Of a DNA stretch of 64,000 nucleotides, positions 51,642 to 62,100 are shown piece after piece. Below the pieces are notes generated by a model, which saw nothing but the letters and a program-made list of their open reading frames with translations, searched no databases and had not been told where the DNA came from. A program made the position numbers and the translations under genes. How positions within the stretch are numbered: position 1 is the stretch's first letter; every line of letters begins with the position of its first letter. Origin of the DNA: Betaproteobacteria bacterium UBA1934 (GTDB lineage: Bacteria > Pseudomonadota > Gammaproteobacteria > Burkholderiales > Rhodocyclaceae); NCBI GenBank assembly GCA_002337055.1, contig DDFG01000004.1, forward strand, positions 500,382 through 564,381, in the 5' to 3' direction.

Positions 51642-52097
51642 ATGACCGGAAACAGGATTGCCGATTTCTCGCTGCTCGCCACCAGCGGCCTCGATTTCGC
51701 GCTCTCGCGCCAGGCCGGCAAGGCCCTGGTGCTCTACTTCTACCCCAAGGACAGCACGCCTGGCTGCACCACCGAGGCGCAGGAATTCCGCGACCTGCAC
51801 CCGCAGTTCGTCGCTGCCGGTGCCGAGGTGTTTGGCATTTCGCGCGATTCGATCAAATCGCACGAGAATTTCAAGGCCAAACAGGCGCTGCCTTTCGAAC
51901 TGCTCTCCGACCCCGACGAAATCGCCTGCCAACAATTCGACGTAATCAAGTTGAAAAAGCTCTACGGCAAGGAAGTCCGCGGGATCGAGCGCAGCACGTT
52001 CGTGATCGACGCCGCCGGCACACTGCGCCACGAATGGCGCGGCGTCAAGGTCCCGGGCCACGCCGCTGAAGTACTCGAATTTGTGAAGTCCCTCTGA
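51642..52097 (+). CDS. bcp: Peroxiredoxin, Bcp/PrxQ type
   Basis: 151-residue thiol peroxidase that reduces peroxides with thioredoxin-type donors. The peroxidatic Cys42 is in YPKDSTPGCTTEAQEFRD. The resolving Cys five residues later, seen in E. coli Bcp, is replaced by Gln47; Cys96 (DEIACQQF) is the only other nearby cysteine and may resolve, or the enzyme works as a 1-Cys form. VFGISRDSIKSHENF and STFVIDAAGTLR are typical. ATG 51642 follows CGGAG. The PIN-PhoH gene starts 22 bases after its stop, so they are probably co-transcribed. Confidence 0.94.
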   Translation: MTGNRIADFSLLATSGLDFALSRQAGKALVLYFYPKDSTPGCTTEAQEFRDLHPQFVAAGAEVFGISRDSIKSHENFKAKQALPFELLSDPDEIACQQFDVIKLKKLYGKEVRGIERSTFVIDAAGTLRHEWRGVKVPGHAAEVLEFVKSL

Positions 52098-52119
52098 ACA
52101 AACCTTCCTGAAAGCCACC

Positions 52120-53538
52120 ATGCCGCGCAAACCCGCCGCCAAGAAGCCCGCCGTCACCAAGATTTTTGTCCTCGATACCAACGTGCTGATGCACGACCCA
52201 ACTTGCCTGTATCGCTTTGAGGAGCATGACGTTTTCCTCCCCATCATGACGCTGGAGGAACTTGACAGCCACAAGAAAGGCATGTCGGAAATCGCCCGCA
52301 ACGCCCGCCAGGCGTCGCGCATGCTGGACGAAATGCTGACCTTCGCCGACCACATCGAAGACGGGATTCCGCTTCTCGAACGCTCGGCGAAAATGGCCAG
52401 CGGCAAACTCTTTCTGCAAACTGAGGCGATCCACGTCGAGCTGCCGGCAGAACTGCCGACCTCGAAGATGGATAACGCCATCCTCACCGTCGTCATCTAC
52501 TTGCAGCGCAAATACCCCGAGCGGCCCGTCATCCTGGTGTCCAAGGACATCAACATGCGGATCAAGGCACGGGCGCTCGGCCTGGCCGCCGAGGATTATT
52601 TCAACGACAAGGTGCTGGAGGATACCGACATCCTCTACACCGGCACGATGCCGCTACCCGCCAACTTCTGGGAAAAGCACGGCGATGGCATGGAGTCGTG
52701 GAAGAAGGAAAACAAGACCTACTACCGCGTCAAGGGGCCGATGTGCCCGAACATGCTGATCAACGAATTCGTCTGGATCGAAGGCGACGAATTCAGCGCT
52801 ATTGTCCGCGAGGCGGCGGGCAAGACGGCGGTGCTCGAAACCCTGGTGGATTACACGCATCCCAAGAACGCGGTGTGGGGCATCACGGCGCGCAACCGCG
52901 AACAGAATTTCGCGCTCAACCTGCTGATGAATCCCGACATCGACTTCGTCACCCTGCTCGGTCAGGCCGGCACCGGCAAAACCCTGCTGACGCTGGCTGC
53001 CGGGCTGACTCAGGTGCTGGAGCAGAAGCGTTTTGCCGAGATCATCATGACCCGCGTCACGGTGCCAGTGGGAGAGGACATCGGCTTTCTGCCCGGTACC
53101 GAGGAAGAAAAAATGGCGCCGTGGATGGGCGCGCTGGAAGACAACCTCGACGTGCTCACTCACAGCGACGACAGTGGCGCCCCTTACGGTGGCGAATGGG
53201 GCAAGGCGGCGACGCACGACCTGATCCGTTCGCGGATCAAGGTCAAGTCGCTCAATTTCATGCGCGGTCGCACCTTCCTGAAAAAATACCTGATCATCGA
53301 CGAGGCCCAGAACCTCACGCCCAAGCAGATGAAGACGTTGGTCACCCGCGCCGGCCCCGGCACCAAGGTGGTCTGCCTCGGCAACATCGCCCAGATCGAC
53401 ACGCCCTACCTCACCGAGGGCAGTTCGGGCATCACCTATGTGGTCGACCGCTTCAAGGGCTGGCCGCATTCAGGGCACATCACGCTGCAACGCGGCGAGC
53501 GCTCCCGCCTCGCGGATCACGCCGCCGAAGTGCTATAA
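52120..53538 (+). CDS. PIN-PhoH fusion ATPase (PhoH2 type)
   Basis: 472 residues. The N-terminal PIN nuclease domain (residues 14-150) has the acidic residues FVLDTNVLMHD, LEELDSHK and KMDNAILTVV with VSKDINMRIKA. The C-terminal PhoH ATPase (about 255-472) has Walker A LLGQAGTGKTLL and Walker B YLIIDEAQNLTPKQMKTLVTR. PhoH2 proteins of this layout act as RNA-unwinding and RNA-cleaving enzymes in some bacteria, so an RNA-processing role is likely. A lysine/proline-rich start (MPRKPAAKKPAVTK) precedes the PIN fold. A terminator follows the stop. Confidence 0.94.
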   Translation: MPRKPAAKKPAVTKIFVLDTNVLMHDPTCLYRFEEHDVFLPIMTLEELDSHKKGMSEIARNARQASRMLDEMLTFADHIEDGIPLLERSAKMASGKLFLQTEAIHVELPAELPTSKMDNAILTVVIYLQRKYPERPVILVSKDINMRIKARALGLAAEDYFNDKVLEDTDILYTGTMPLPANFWEKHGDGMESWKKENKTYYRVKGPMCPNMLINEFVWIEGDEFSAIVREAAGKTAVLETLVDYTHPKNAVWGITARNREQNFALNLLMNPDIDFVTLLGQAGTGKTLLTLAAGLTQVLEQKRFAEIIMTRVTVPVGEDIGFLPGTEEEKMAPWMGALEDNLDVLTHSDDSGAPYGGEWGKAATHDLIRSRIKVKSLNFMRGRTFLKKYLIIDEAQNLTPKQMKTLVTRAGPGTKVVCLGNIAQIDTPYLTEGSSGITYVVDRFKGWPHSGHITLQRGERSRLADHAAEVL

Positions 53539-53555
53539 TCGCCTCCCATTCAACA

Positions 53556-53587
53556 GGCCGTGTCGCTCACCATTGACACGGCCTTTT
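53556..53587 (+). terminator. Intrinsic terminator after PIN-PhoH gene
   Basis: GGCCGTGTC (53556-53564), 10-base loop, GACACGGCC (53575-53583) then TTTT. It ends 22 bases before the next start codon, so that gene must be expressed through readthrough or from a promoter within this short gap. Confidence 0.8.
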
Positions 53588-53609
53588 CGTTTGCCGAAGG
53601 AGATGACCG

Positions 53610-54833
53610 TTGAAGCGTCGTGACTTCATTGCATCCGCCGCGATCCTCTCGTTCCTCACCCCGGAAGCGTGGGCTGCCAAAAAGAAAAGTTCGGCTCAAA
53701 AGGCCAGCCACAAGGCTACCGGCAAGAGCAGTAAAAAAGGCAAAAGCGGCAAGGGCAAAAAATCGAGCGGCCCGGTCGCGCACACTGCCGAAAGCCCCGT
53801 TACTGACCGCCCGCCGGTTGGAACCAGTGCGAGCAGGCTACCGCCCGTCAAGGCTGCGGAACCGCCAGCTGAGTGGACCAGTTACGAAATCACAACCACA
53901 CTCGAACTGCCCAGGAGCGAGCAACGCACCCGAGTCTGGCTGCCGTTGCCACTCAATCAGGACACCCTCTACCAGCGCACCATCGGCCACCAGTGGCAGG
54001 ACAACGCCGACAGTGCCAATCTGCGCCGACTGCCGGACGGCGATCTGGAAAGCTACTACTGCGAGTGGAACGCTGGCACTGCACCACGCCTCACGTTGAC
54101 GACCCTGGTTACCACTGCTGACCGTCATTTCGACATTACCCGACGCACCGTCGCCCCCGAGCGCGAAGATATCCTGCGCCGCAACCTGCAAGCCTCGACG
54201 CAGATTCCCAATGACGGACTGGCGCACACGCTGGGCGAGCGCATCGTCGGCCGCATTAAGGACCCGGTGGCACAAGCCAAATCCATCTACGATTGGGTGG
54301 TCGACAATACCGTCTACAACCCGGACCTCCCGGCCGGCGGCAGCGGCGATGTCAGGAAGCAGCTCGAAAGCGGTCAGTACGGCGGCCGGTCGGCCGACAT
54401 CAACGGGCTGTTCGTCGCGCTCTGCCGGGGAATCGGTATTCCGGCGCGGCGCGTGTATGGCCTACGCGTTGCTCCCTCGCGGCTATTCAGGAGCCTGGGT
54501 GTCGCCAACGAGAGCGCCAGCCGCGACCAGCATTGTCGTGCCGAGTTCTACATTCCCGGCTATGGCTGGATTCCAGTCGATCCCTCGGACGCTCGCCGCG
54601 CCATCGCGCTGGAAGGACTCTCCGACCGCGACAGCAAGCTGACCGCCTTGAAGAAAATTCTCTTCGGTGTGTGGGAAATGAACTGGGTCGCCTTCAACGT
54701 CGGCAACGACCTGACCCTGCCGCAAGCCTCGACACGCCTGCCCTTCTTCCTCCTGCCGCGCCTGGAAACCGGCGATAACGGCGACACCGCGACGCTGCCC
54801 TTCAAGATCAGGGCGAGGCGGGTTGAAATCTGA
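53610..54833 (+). CDS. Exported transglutaminase-like protein with Ser at the catalytic Cys position
   Basis: 407 residues. It starts MKRRDFIASAAILSFL..., a twin-arginine-type signal, followed by a Lys/Ser-rich linker (residues 24-55). A beta domain (about 85-190, TTTLELPRSEQRTRVWLPLP) precedes a transglutaminase-like core. In relatives the core reads GGxC-x-D-x3-LF; here it is YGGRSADINGLFVALCRGIGIPARRVYG, so Ser261 occupies the catalytic Cys position. The His and Asp of the triad remain (His308 and Asp325 in DQHCRAEFYIPGYGWIPVDPSD). It may be inactive, binding, or use Ser as nucleophile. TTG 53610 is the start: AAGGAG lies 7 bases before it, and the earlier ATG 53603 is out of frame and short. 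OPT transporter gene follows after 29 bases. Confidence 0.87.
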   Translation: MKRRDFIASAAILSFLTPEAWAAKKKSSAQKASHKATGKSSKKGKSGKGKKSSGPVAHTAESPVTDRPPVGTSASRLPPVKAAEPPAEWTSYEITTTLELPRSEQRTRVWLPLPLNQDTLYQRTIGHQWQDNADSANLRRLPDGDLESYYCEWNAGTAPRLTLTTLVTTADRHFDITRRTVAPEREDILRRNLQASTQIPNDGLAHTLGERIVGRIKDPVAQAKSIYDWVVDNTVYNPDLPAGGSGDVRKQLESGQYGGRSADINGLFVALCRGIGIPARRVYGLRVAPSRLFRSLGVANESASRDQHCRAEFYIPGYGWIPVDPSDARRAIALEGLSDRDSKLTALKKILFGVWEMNWVAFNVGNDLTLPQASTRLPFFLLPRLETGDNGDTATLPFKIRARRVEI

Positions 54834-54862
54834 TTCTTAACTTCGATTCCCACGGAGTCTCC

Positions 54863-57106
54863 ATGTCGACCTTCCGCCCCTACATTCCCGCCAGCGCCCA
54901 GTTGCGCGAAATGAGTCCCGCCAGCCTGTTGATGGGCGTGGTGCTCGGCCTGATCTTCGGCGCTTCCTCGCTCTACCTCGTGCTCAAGGTCGGCCTCACG
55001 GTCAGCGCCTCGATCCCGGTCGCTGTGATCGGCATCACGCTGTTCCGGCTTGCCCACAAGGCGGGCGCCCGCGAAGCGACCATCCTCGAAAACAACATCG
55101 TGCAAACCGCAGGTTCGGCCGGCGAGTCGATCGCCTTCGGCCTCGGCGTCACGATGCCGGCAATCCTGATCCTCGGTTTCGACCTTGAAATCATGCGCGT
55201 TATGTTGGTCGCGGTGCTTGGTTCGGTGCTCGGCATTTTGATGATGATTCCGCTGCGGCGCACGATGATCGTCGCCCAACACGGCGAACTCAAATTCCCG
55301 GAAGGCACCGCCTGCGCCGAGGTACTGAAGGCCGCCGCGACGCCGGTCTCACGCGTCGCCGCAGATGCCGAACAGGCCAAGGGAGAGGACAAATCCGGCG
55401 ACGCCGGGCTGCGCGCCGCCACCATCTTCACCGGCTTTGGCATCGGCATTCTCTACAAGGTCGTCAATATCGCGCTGAAGGGCTGGAAGGACGCTCCCGG
55501 CGTCACTTTCGGCGCGCCGCTCAAGGGCGGTTCGGTCGCCTGCGAAGTCTCGCCGGAATTGCTCGGCGTCGGTTACATCATCGGCCCGCGTATCGCCGCG
55601 ATCATGTGCGCCGGCGGCGTCCTCGCCTATCTGGTGCTGATTCCGCTGATCCAGTTTTTCGGCTCCGGTCTGACCGAGCCGCTGGCGCCCGGCGGCAAGC
55701 TGATTTCGACGATGTCACCCAACGAAATCCGCGGTGCCTACATTCTCTACATCGGTGCCGGCGCCGTCGCGGCCGGCGGCATCATCAGCATGGTGCGCGC
55801 CCTGCCGACCATCTGGCACAGCATCCGCGCTAGTCTCGCCAGCTTTTCGACGCGCGGTGGCGAGAGCGCCGTCCGCACCGAGCAGGATATCCCGATGAAA
55901 TGGGTGCTGATCGGGGCACTCGGCATCATCGTCGTCATCACGCTGTCGACGCCGCTCAACATGAACATCCTCGGCGCCCTGCTGATCCTGGTCTTCGGCT
56001 TCCTGTTCTCGACCGTGTCGTCGCGCCTGACCGGCCAGATCGGCTCGTCGTCCAACCCGATTTCCGGCATGACGGTCGCGACACTGCTGCTGACCTGCCT
56101 GATCTTCCTGCTGGTCGGCTGGACCGGCGGCCAGTACTACGTCACCGCCCTCTCGGTCGGCGCCATCGTCTGCATTGCCTCCAGCAACGCCGGCACTACC
56201 TCGCAGGACCTGAAAACCGGTTTCCTGATCGGCTCGACCCCGCGCCTTCAACAGTACGCCATCATCTGCGGCGCGCTGGTCTCGGCACTGGCGCTCGGCC
56301 CGGTCTTGATGACCCTGAACGATTCCGCCACCGTCTACGTCCCCGCCGCCGAAGTCGCCCCTGGCCTCAAGGCCGACACAGCCAGGCTGGAAGCGAAGGA
56401 AGCCTTGCGCGGCCCGCAGGCGCTCGCCGACACCACCAGCTACCACGTCTGGCGCAAGGCCGGCGATGAAGGCGGCCCGGCAGGCAAGTATCTGGTCGAC
56501 GGGGATGGCCGTCTCGTCTATTTCGTCGACCCCGGCATCAACGGCACCCACACCAAGCGCCCGGACGGCACCGAAGTGCGCAAGTTTGACGCGCCCAAGG
56601 CGGTGCTGATGTCCTACATCATCAAGGGCATCCTCGACCAGCAACTGCCCTGGGGGCTGGTGCTGTTCGGCGTCATGATCGCCGTCGTGCTCGAAATGGC
56701 CGGCATCGCCTCGCTGCCCTTCGCGGTCGGCGTTTATCTGCCGCTCGCTTCTTCCGCGCCGATTTTCGTCGGCGGCATGGTGCGCTGGTGGGTCGACCGC
56801 CATCACAACCAGAAAGCCGAAAACGCCAAGCTGAGTGAAGCCGAGCGCGAAGCCGCCAACGACAGCCGCCTCGGCGTGCTGCTTTCCTCCGGCTATATCG
56901 CCGGCGGAGCGCTGGCCGGCATCGTCATCGCCTTCAGCGCCGGCGTGTTGACCGAATTCGACAAGACGCTGGAAGCCTGGGCCGGCGCCCACAACCCCTT
57001 CTATGCCGGTGCGAACGCCGACTTGCTCTCGCTCCTGCCCTACGCCCTGATCGTTGCCGTGCTCGCCTGGGTCGGTCTCGAACGTCGCCAATCCGCTGCA
57101 CACTGA
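54863..57106 (+). CDS. OPT family oligopeptide transporter
   Basis: 747-residue membrane protein with about 15 hydrophobic segments. OPT family features: LMGVVLGLIFGASSLYLVLKVGLTVSASIPVAV at the N terminus, ILENNIVQTAGSAGESIAFGLGVTMPAI, LKFPEGTACAEVLKA and ISSNAGTTSQDLKTGFLIGSTPR-like segment in the second half. A 100-residue soluble loop (about 495-575) lies late in the protein. Members take up small peptides or metal chelates with protons. It is followed 10 bases later by an exported S46 dipeptidyl-peptidase gene, which suggests a periplasmic peptide digestion and import unit. Confidence 0.93.
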   Translation: MSTFRPYIPASAQLREMSPASLLMGVVLGLIFGASSLYLVLKVGLTVSASIPVAVIGITLFRLAHKAGAREATILENNIVQTAGSAGESIAFGLGVTMPAILILGFDLEIMRVMLVAVLGSVLGILMMIPLRRTMIVAQHGELKFPEGTACAEVLKAAATPVSRVAADAEQAKGEDKSGDAGLRAATIFTGFGIGILYKVVNIALKGWKDAPGVTFGAPLKGGSVACEVSPELLGVGYIIGPRIAAIMCAGGVLAYLVLIPLIQFFGSGLTEPLAPGGKLISTMSPNEIRGAYILYIGAGAVAAGGIISMVRALPTIWHSIRASLASFSTRGGESAVRTEQDIPMKWVLIGALGIIVVITLSTPLNMNILGALLILVFGFLFSTVSSRLTGQIGSSSNPISGMTVATLLLTCLIFLLVGWTGGQYYVTALSVGAIVCIASSNAGTTSQDLKTGFLIGSTPRLQQYAIICGALVSALALGPVLMTLNDSATVYVPAAEVAPGLKADTARLEAKEALRGPQALADTTSYHVWRKAGDEGGPAGKYLVDGDGRLVYFVDPGINGTHTKRPDGTEVRKFDAPKAVLMSYIIKGILDQQLPWGLVLFGVMIAVVLEMAGIASLPFAVGVYLPLASSAPIFVGGMVRWWVDRHHNQKAENAKLSEAEREAANDSRLGVLLSSGYIAGGALAGIVIAFSAGVLTEFDKTLEAWAGAHNPFYAGANADLLSLLPYALIVAVLAWVGLERRQSAAH

Positions 57107-57116
57107 GAAAGACCGC

Positions 57117-59165
57117 ATGAACAAGACTCTCACCCTGTTCGCCCTCATCGCCACCTCGCCCGCCTGGGCAGCGGAAGGCATGTGGACGCTGGACAACCTC
57201 CCCGCCGACAAGATCGCCAAGGAATACGGGTTTCGCCCCGACGCCGACTGGAGCCGCCACGCCATGCGCGCCTCGGCCCGTCTGGCCGGCGGCTGCTCCG
57301 GCTCCTATGTGTCGCCCGACGGCCTGGTGCTGACCAATCATCACTGCGTCGTGCGCTGCATTGAAGACAACTCCACCGCCAGCCAGAACCTGTTGCAATC
57401 TGGCTTCATCGCGAAAGCGCGTGGGGAAGAGCTGCAATGCCCGGGGTTCGAACTGAACCGGCTGGAAGACATCCGCGACGTCACCGCTGCCGTGCAGGGC
57501 GCGCTCAAGGGTCTTTCCGGCGAGCGTTACGTGCAGGCCGAACGCGCGGTCACCGCCAAGCTGACCGCCGAATGCGTCGGCGGCGACCCGAAAACGACCC
57601 GCTGCGACATCGTCGATCTTTACCACGGCGGCCGCTACCACCTGTACCGCTACCACCGCTTCCAGGACGTGCGGCTGGCCTTCGCGCCGGAAGCGGCCAT
57701 CGCCCATTTCGGCGGCGATCCGGACAATTTCAACTTCCCCCGCTATGCGCTCGACGCCGCCCTGCTGCGCGCCTATGAAAACGGCCGCCCGGCGGTAATC
57801 AAGGATCACTTCAAGCTGAACCCGGCCGGCGCCGCCGAAGGCGAACTGGTCTTTGTCACCGGCCACCCCGGCCACACCGACCGCCAGCTCACCGTTGCCC
57901 AGCTCGAAGCCCGGCGCGATCTGGATCTGACCCAGGGCTTGCTGGTGCTGGCCGAAAAGCGCGGCGTGCTGACCGAGTATCAACGCAGCTCGGCTGACGC
58001 CGCCCGTCTCAGCGCCAGCGACCTGCACGGCGTCGAGAACAGCTTCAAGGCACTCAACGGCCAGTTGAAGGCTTTGCAGGATGCCGCCTTCTGGCAGGCC
58101 AAGGCCAAAGAGGAAAACGCGCTCAAGACCGCGCTCGCCAAGCAGCCCGGCGCTCAGGCCGGCGACCCGTGGCAGGCCATTGCCGCCGCGACCCAGACCT
58201 ATCGCGGCCTCTACAACGAATACCGCACCTACGAAGGCCGCCAGCCGTTCTGGAGCCGCTACTTCCTGCTGGCCCGCACGCTGGTGCGCGGCGCTGCCGA
58301 ACGCGCCAAGCCGGATGCCGAGCGCCTGCCGGAATTCTCCAGTGCCTCGCTGCCGCGCCAGGAACAACTGCTGTTCAGCGCCGCGCCGATCGATCCCGGC
58401 TACGAAAGGCTCAAGCTCGCCTGGGCGCTGACCAAGCTCCGCGAATGGCTGGGCACCGACGATCCGCGCGTCCAGGCCGTGCTGGGCAAGGAATCGCCCG
58501 ATCAACTCGCCGCCCGTCTGGTCACCACCCGCCTCGGCGATATCGCCTTCCGCCGCGCCCTGTGGCAAGGCGGCGCGGCGGCCATCGCCGCCAGCGACGA
58601 CCCGATGATCGTGCTGGCGCGCACCGTCGAACCGCATGCGCTGGCAGTCAAGAAACGCATGGACGAACAGGTCGACGCCGTGATCCGCCGTCAGACCGAA
58701 CGCATCGCCGCCGCCCGCTTTGCGCTTTCCGGCACGGAAACCTACCCGGACGCGACCTTCACGCTGCGTCTCTCGTACGGCGAGGTGCGCGGCTGGAACG
58801 AGAACGGCAAGACCATCCCGGCCATGACCCGCATCGACGGCGCCTTTGCCCGCGCCACCGGCGCCGATCCCTATTCGCTGCCGGCGAGCTGGCTGGCCAA
58901 GCGGCCGCTGCTCAACCCGGCTCAAGCCTTCGACTTCGCCACCACCAACGACATCATCGGCGGCAATTCCGGCAGCCCGGTGATCAACCGCCGTCAGGAG
59001 GTGGTCGGACTGGCCTTTGACGGCAACATCCATAGCCTGGGCGGCGACTACTGGTATGACGTACGCGTCAACCGCGCCGTGGCGGTGCATAGCGGCGCCA
59101 TCATCGAGGCGCTGGAAAAACTCTACGACGGCCAGCCGCTGGTGCGCGAACTGCTGAATCGCTGA
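57117..59165 (+). CDS. S46 family dipeptidyl-peptidase (DPP7/DPP11 type)
   Basis: 682-residue exported serine peptidase with signal peptide (MNKTLTLFALIATSPAWA). N-terminal EGMWTLDNLP is typical of S46. The catalytic His lies in VLTNHHCVV (His76), the Ser in IIGGNSGSPVINR (Ser618), and FPRYALDAALLRAYENGRP supplies a helical region. The residue in AFDGN after the Ser is Gly, as in DPP7 (broad, hydrophobic) rather than Arg as in DPP11 (acidic); this specificity rule is recalled from the family. ATG 57117 starts the signal peptide. Ten bases downstream of the OPT transporter gene; the pair would release and import dipeptides. A terminator follows. Confidence 0.93.
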   Translation: MNKTLTLFALIATSPAWAAEGMWTLDNLPADKIAKEYGFRPDADWSRHAMRASARLAGGCSGSYVSPDGLVLTNHHCVVRCIEDNSTASQNLLQSGFIAKARGEELQCPGFELNRLEDIRDVTAAVQGALKGLSGERYVQAERAVTAKLTAECVGGDPKTTRCDIVDLYHGGRYHLYRYHRFQDVRLAFAPEAAIAHFGGDPDNFNFPRYALDAALLRAYENGRPAVIKDHFKLNPAGAAEGELVFVTGHPGHTDRQLTVAQLEARRDLDLTQGLLVLAEKRGVLTEYQRSSADAARLSASDLHGVENSFKALNGQLKALQDAAFWQAKAKEENALKTALAKQPGAQAGDPWQAIAAATQTYRGLYNEYRTYEGRQPFWSRYFLLARTLVRGAAERAKPDAERLPEFSSASLPRQEQLLFSAAPIDPGYERLKLAWALTKLREWLGTDDPRVQAVLGKESPDQLAARLVTTRLGDIAFRRALWQGGAAAIAASDDPMIVLARTVEPHALAVKKRMDEQVDAVIRRQTERIAAARFALSGTETYPDATFTLRLSYGEVRGWNENGKTIPAMTRIDGAFARATGADPYSLPASWLAKRPLLNPAQAFDFATTNDIIGGNSGSPVINRRQEVVGLAFDGNIHSLGGDYWYDVRVNRAVAVHSGAIIEALEKLYDGQPLVRELLNR

Positions 59166-59178
59166 CGAACCGACGATC

Positions 59179-59199
59179 ACGGGCCCCGCGGGGGCCCGT
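59179..59199. terminator. Convergent terminator hairpin
   Basis: ACGGGCCCC (59179-59187), loop GCG, GGGGCCCGT (59191-59199) lies exactly between the stops of two convergent genes and could serve both directions. A T tract is nearly absent. Confidence 0.65.
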
Positions 59200-62100
59200 T
59201 CAAGGCTGTATCGACCCGAACTGGCGCTCCAGCGCCGTTACCAGTCCGTCTAACGAACCTTGGAGACCAGCGAGTTGCGAGGCAACATCGGTCTCGCCTC
59301 GCCGCAGCGCCATCTCCAGCACGGCGGCATCGGCCTGCACCTGCACGGCGCCTAGGTTGGCGGCCGCGCCCTTCAGCGTATGCGCCAACCGCTCGGCCGA
59401 TTCACGGTCGTTTTCGGCGAGAGCCTCGACGATCCGTTCAACGTCGTCGCCGTGATGATCGGAAAACCGACGAAGCAACGAGAGATAGAACGGCACGCGC
59501 CCAAGCACGCGGCGCAAGCCATCCTGGCTGTTCAGACCGGGAATCTTCTGCAAAGCGCCGGCGGGATCGTCTGCAGGCATTTTCGAAGCCGCCTGCTGAT
59601 CCGCCGAGATCGAGGTGAGCAAGGCTCCAGCCGTGCCCGTGTCGTCTCCGGCCGATTCGGGTAGAAAACGACGCAGCACCCCCCACAATTCCCGAGGTTC
59701 GATGGGTTTGCCGATGTGGCCCTGCATGCCAGCGGCCAGACAGCGCTCACGGTCCGCCTGCATGACATTTGCCGTCATCGCGATGATCGGCAGGCTGGCG
59801 AGATGCGGCAACTTGCGAATCTCGATCGCGGCCTCGATACCATCCATCACCGGCATCTGCATATCCATCAGCACGAGGTCGTAGGCGCCAGTCTGCACCT
59901 TGGAGAGCGCCAAGCGCCCGTTTTCTGCAATCTCGACTACACTACCCGCTTCGCGCAGAAGTTCCACGGCGACTTCCTGGTTGACCGCGTTGTCCTCAAC
60001 CAGCAGGATACGGCGACCGCGCAAGCCGGCAACCTGTTCGTGGCGAGTGTCGGGTGTCCCCTTCCCCCTGCCAACGAACGGCGCCTTGCCGGTGCTCTCT
60101 GATTCAAGACTGACGCCGCGTTTCACGCGGACGACAAACCAGAAAGCGCTGCCCTTGCCCAGTTCGCTCTCGACTCCGACTCGGCCCCCCATCAATTCGG
60201 CGATCCGCTTGCTGATCGCCAGCCCCAGACCGGTACCGCCATATTGGCGCGTGGTCGAACTGTCCGCCTGTTGAAAGCTCTCGAACAAACGGCGTTTGTG
60301 CTCTTCGGCAATACCGATACCAGTATCGATCACCGTGCCTCGCAACAGTAGTTCATCGCCGGTTTCCTGTTCCCGCCGCATCACGATCCGGATCTCGCCC
60401 CGCTCAGTAAATTTCACTGCGTTGTTGGCAAAATTGATCAGAATCTGGCCGAGCCGTAGCGGATCGCCGGTCAGCCATGCCGGGAGCGACGGATCGACGT
60501 CGAGGGCCACTTTCAGGCCTTTGGCAGCAGCTTTTTCGGCCACCAGATTGACGACGTTTTCAAGCACGGCTTCCAGCTTGAAATCAAGGTGCTCTATGGT
60601 CAGCTTACCCGCCTCGATTTTGGAGAAATCCAGCACGTCGTTAATGATTCCCAGCAAGTGCTGACTGGAGGTGCCAATCTTGCGCAGGTAGTCGCGTTGC
60701 AGCGCAGTCAGTTCGGTGCGCATCGCCAGGTGCGTCATGCCGATAATCGCGTTCATCGGCGTGCGAATCTCGTGGCTCATGTTGGCGAGAAATTCGGATT
60801 TGACGCGCGCCGCCTCAACGGCCAACTCCTGCCCCTTTTGCAGCGATTCGAACGCTGCCCGTTCAAGTGAAATATCTTCGACCATGCCTGCCACCCCCTT
60901 TTGCGGCTGGTCGAAATCGATAGGACGCGCCGTCAGCCGGCACCAAATCGCCGTACCGTGCTTACGTAGCAGTTGTCGGTCTTCACTATATCCCTCGCGG
61001 CGCGCAAAGCACGCTTTCATCTTGCGGCCAACATCCCGAAACTCATCTTCACACGGATACCAGGAGCGGGTGCTGTGACCGACCAACTCGTCGACGGTAT
61101 ACCCCAGAATATGCGACATGGTCTGGTTGCAGCGGACAACGATATCTTGCTGAAGCAGCAGGATGCCGGACGAGGCGGCATCGAACACCGCTTCCTGCTC
61201 GTCGTGCGCCCGCCGCAGTGCCTCGGCAGCAATACGTTCGGCGGTGATGTCGGAAAATACGCCGACGACGCCCGCCTCCGGATTGCCCGGGCTGACAACA
61301 CGGGTCGAATAGCGACACCAGAAGCGACTGCCATCGCGTCGCACCAACTCCCACTCACCGTGGTATTCGCCAGTAGCCAGGTGCGCCTCGCGCAACTGAC
61401 GGCCCACTTCAATAAATATCTCATTATCCGGATACCAAGCACGGGTGGTCGTACCGCCCATTTCGCCCGGCTCGTAGCCCAGCATCCTCTCGGCAGTGGT
61501 ATTGCAGCGCACGACGGTGCGATCCTCCAACATCACGATACCCGCTGGTGCGGCGTTGAACAGCGCTTCAAGCTGTTGGTTGGAGACCGCCAACGACTTG
61601 CTGGCCGCCGCCAGTTCGGCGGTTCGCTGCGCCACTTTTTCTTCAAGCTCATGACGATATGCCAGCAGTTCCTGCTCGGTGGTTTTCTGCTCAGTCACAT
61701 CAAGTGCCAAACCATCCCAGATAATGCCCCCTTCTTCCGACCGGTGCGGTTTCGAACTGACGTAGAGCCAACCCGCAGAGCGGTCTGGTGCTTGATAGCG
61801 CAGGATCATCGAAAAAACTTCCAGCGCCCGCGCGCTGCGTGCCTCGCGAACCGAGTATTCCTCAAGCGAGTCTGGGTGGATTTGCCGCAGCAACAGACTC
61901 GCCTCCCCCAACACCGCTACCGGCGACAACCCGTGAATCTTCTCGACCCCGGCACTGATGTAGTTGAAGCCGGCTTGACCATTGATCGGGCGCTCGAACT
62001 GGAATACATAGCCGCCCGGCAGGTTATCTCCCAGTGTTTGAATGCGCCGGTTCATCCGCGCGGTTTCGGCTTCCACCTCCAGCGCCTTCAGACGCTCCTG

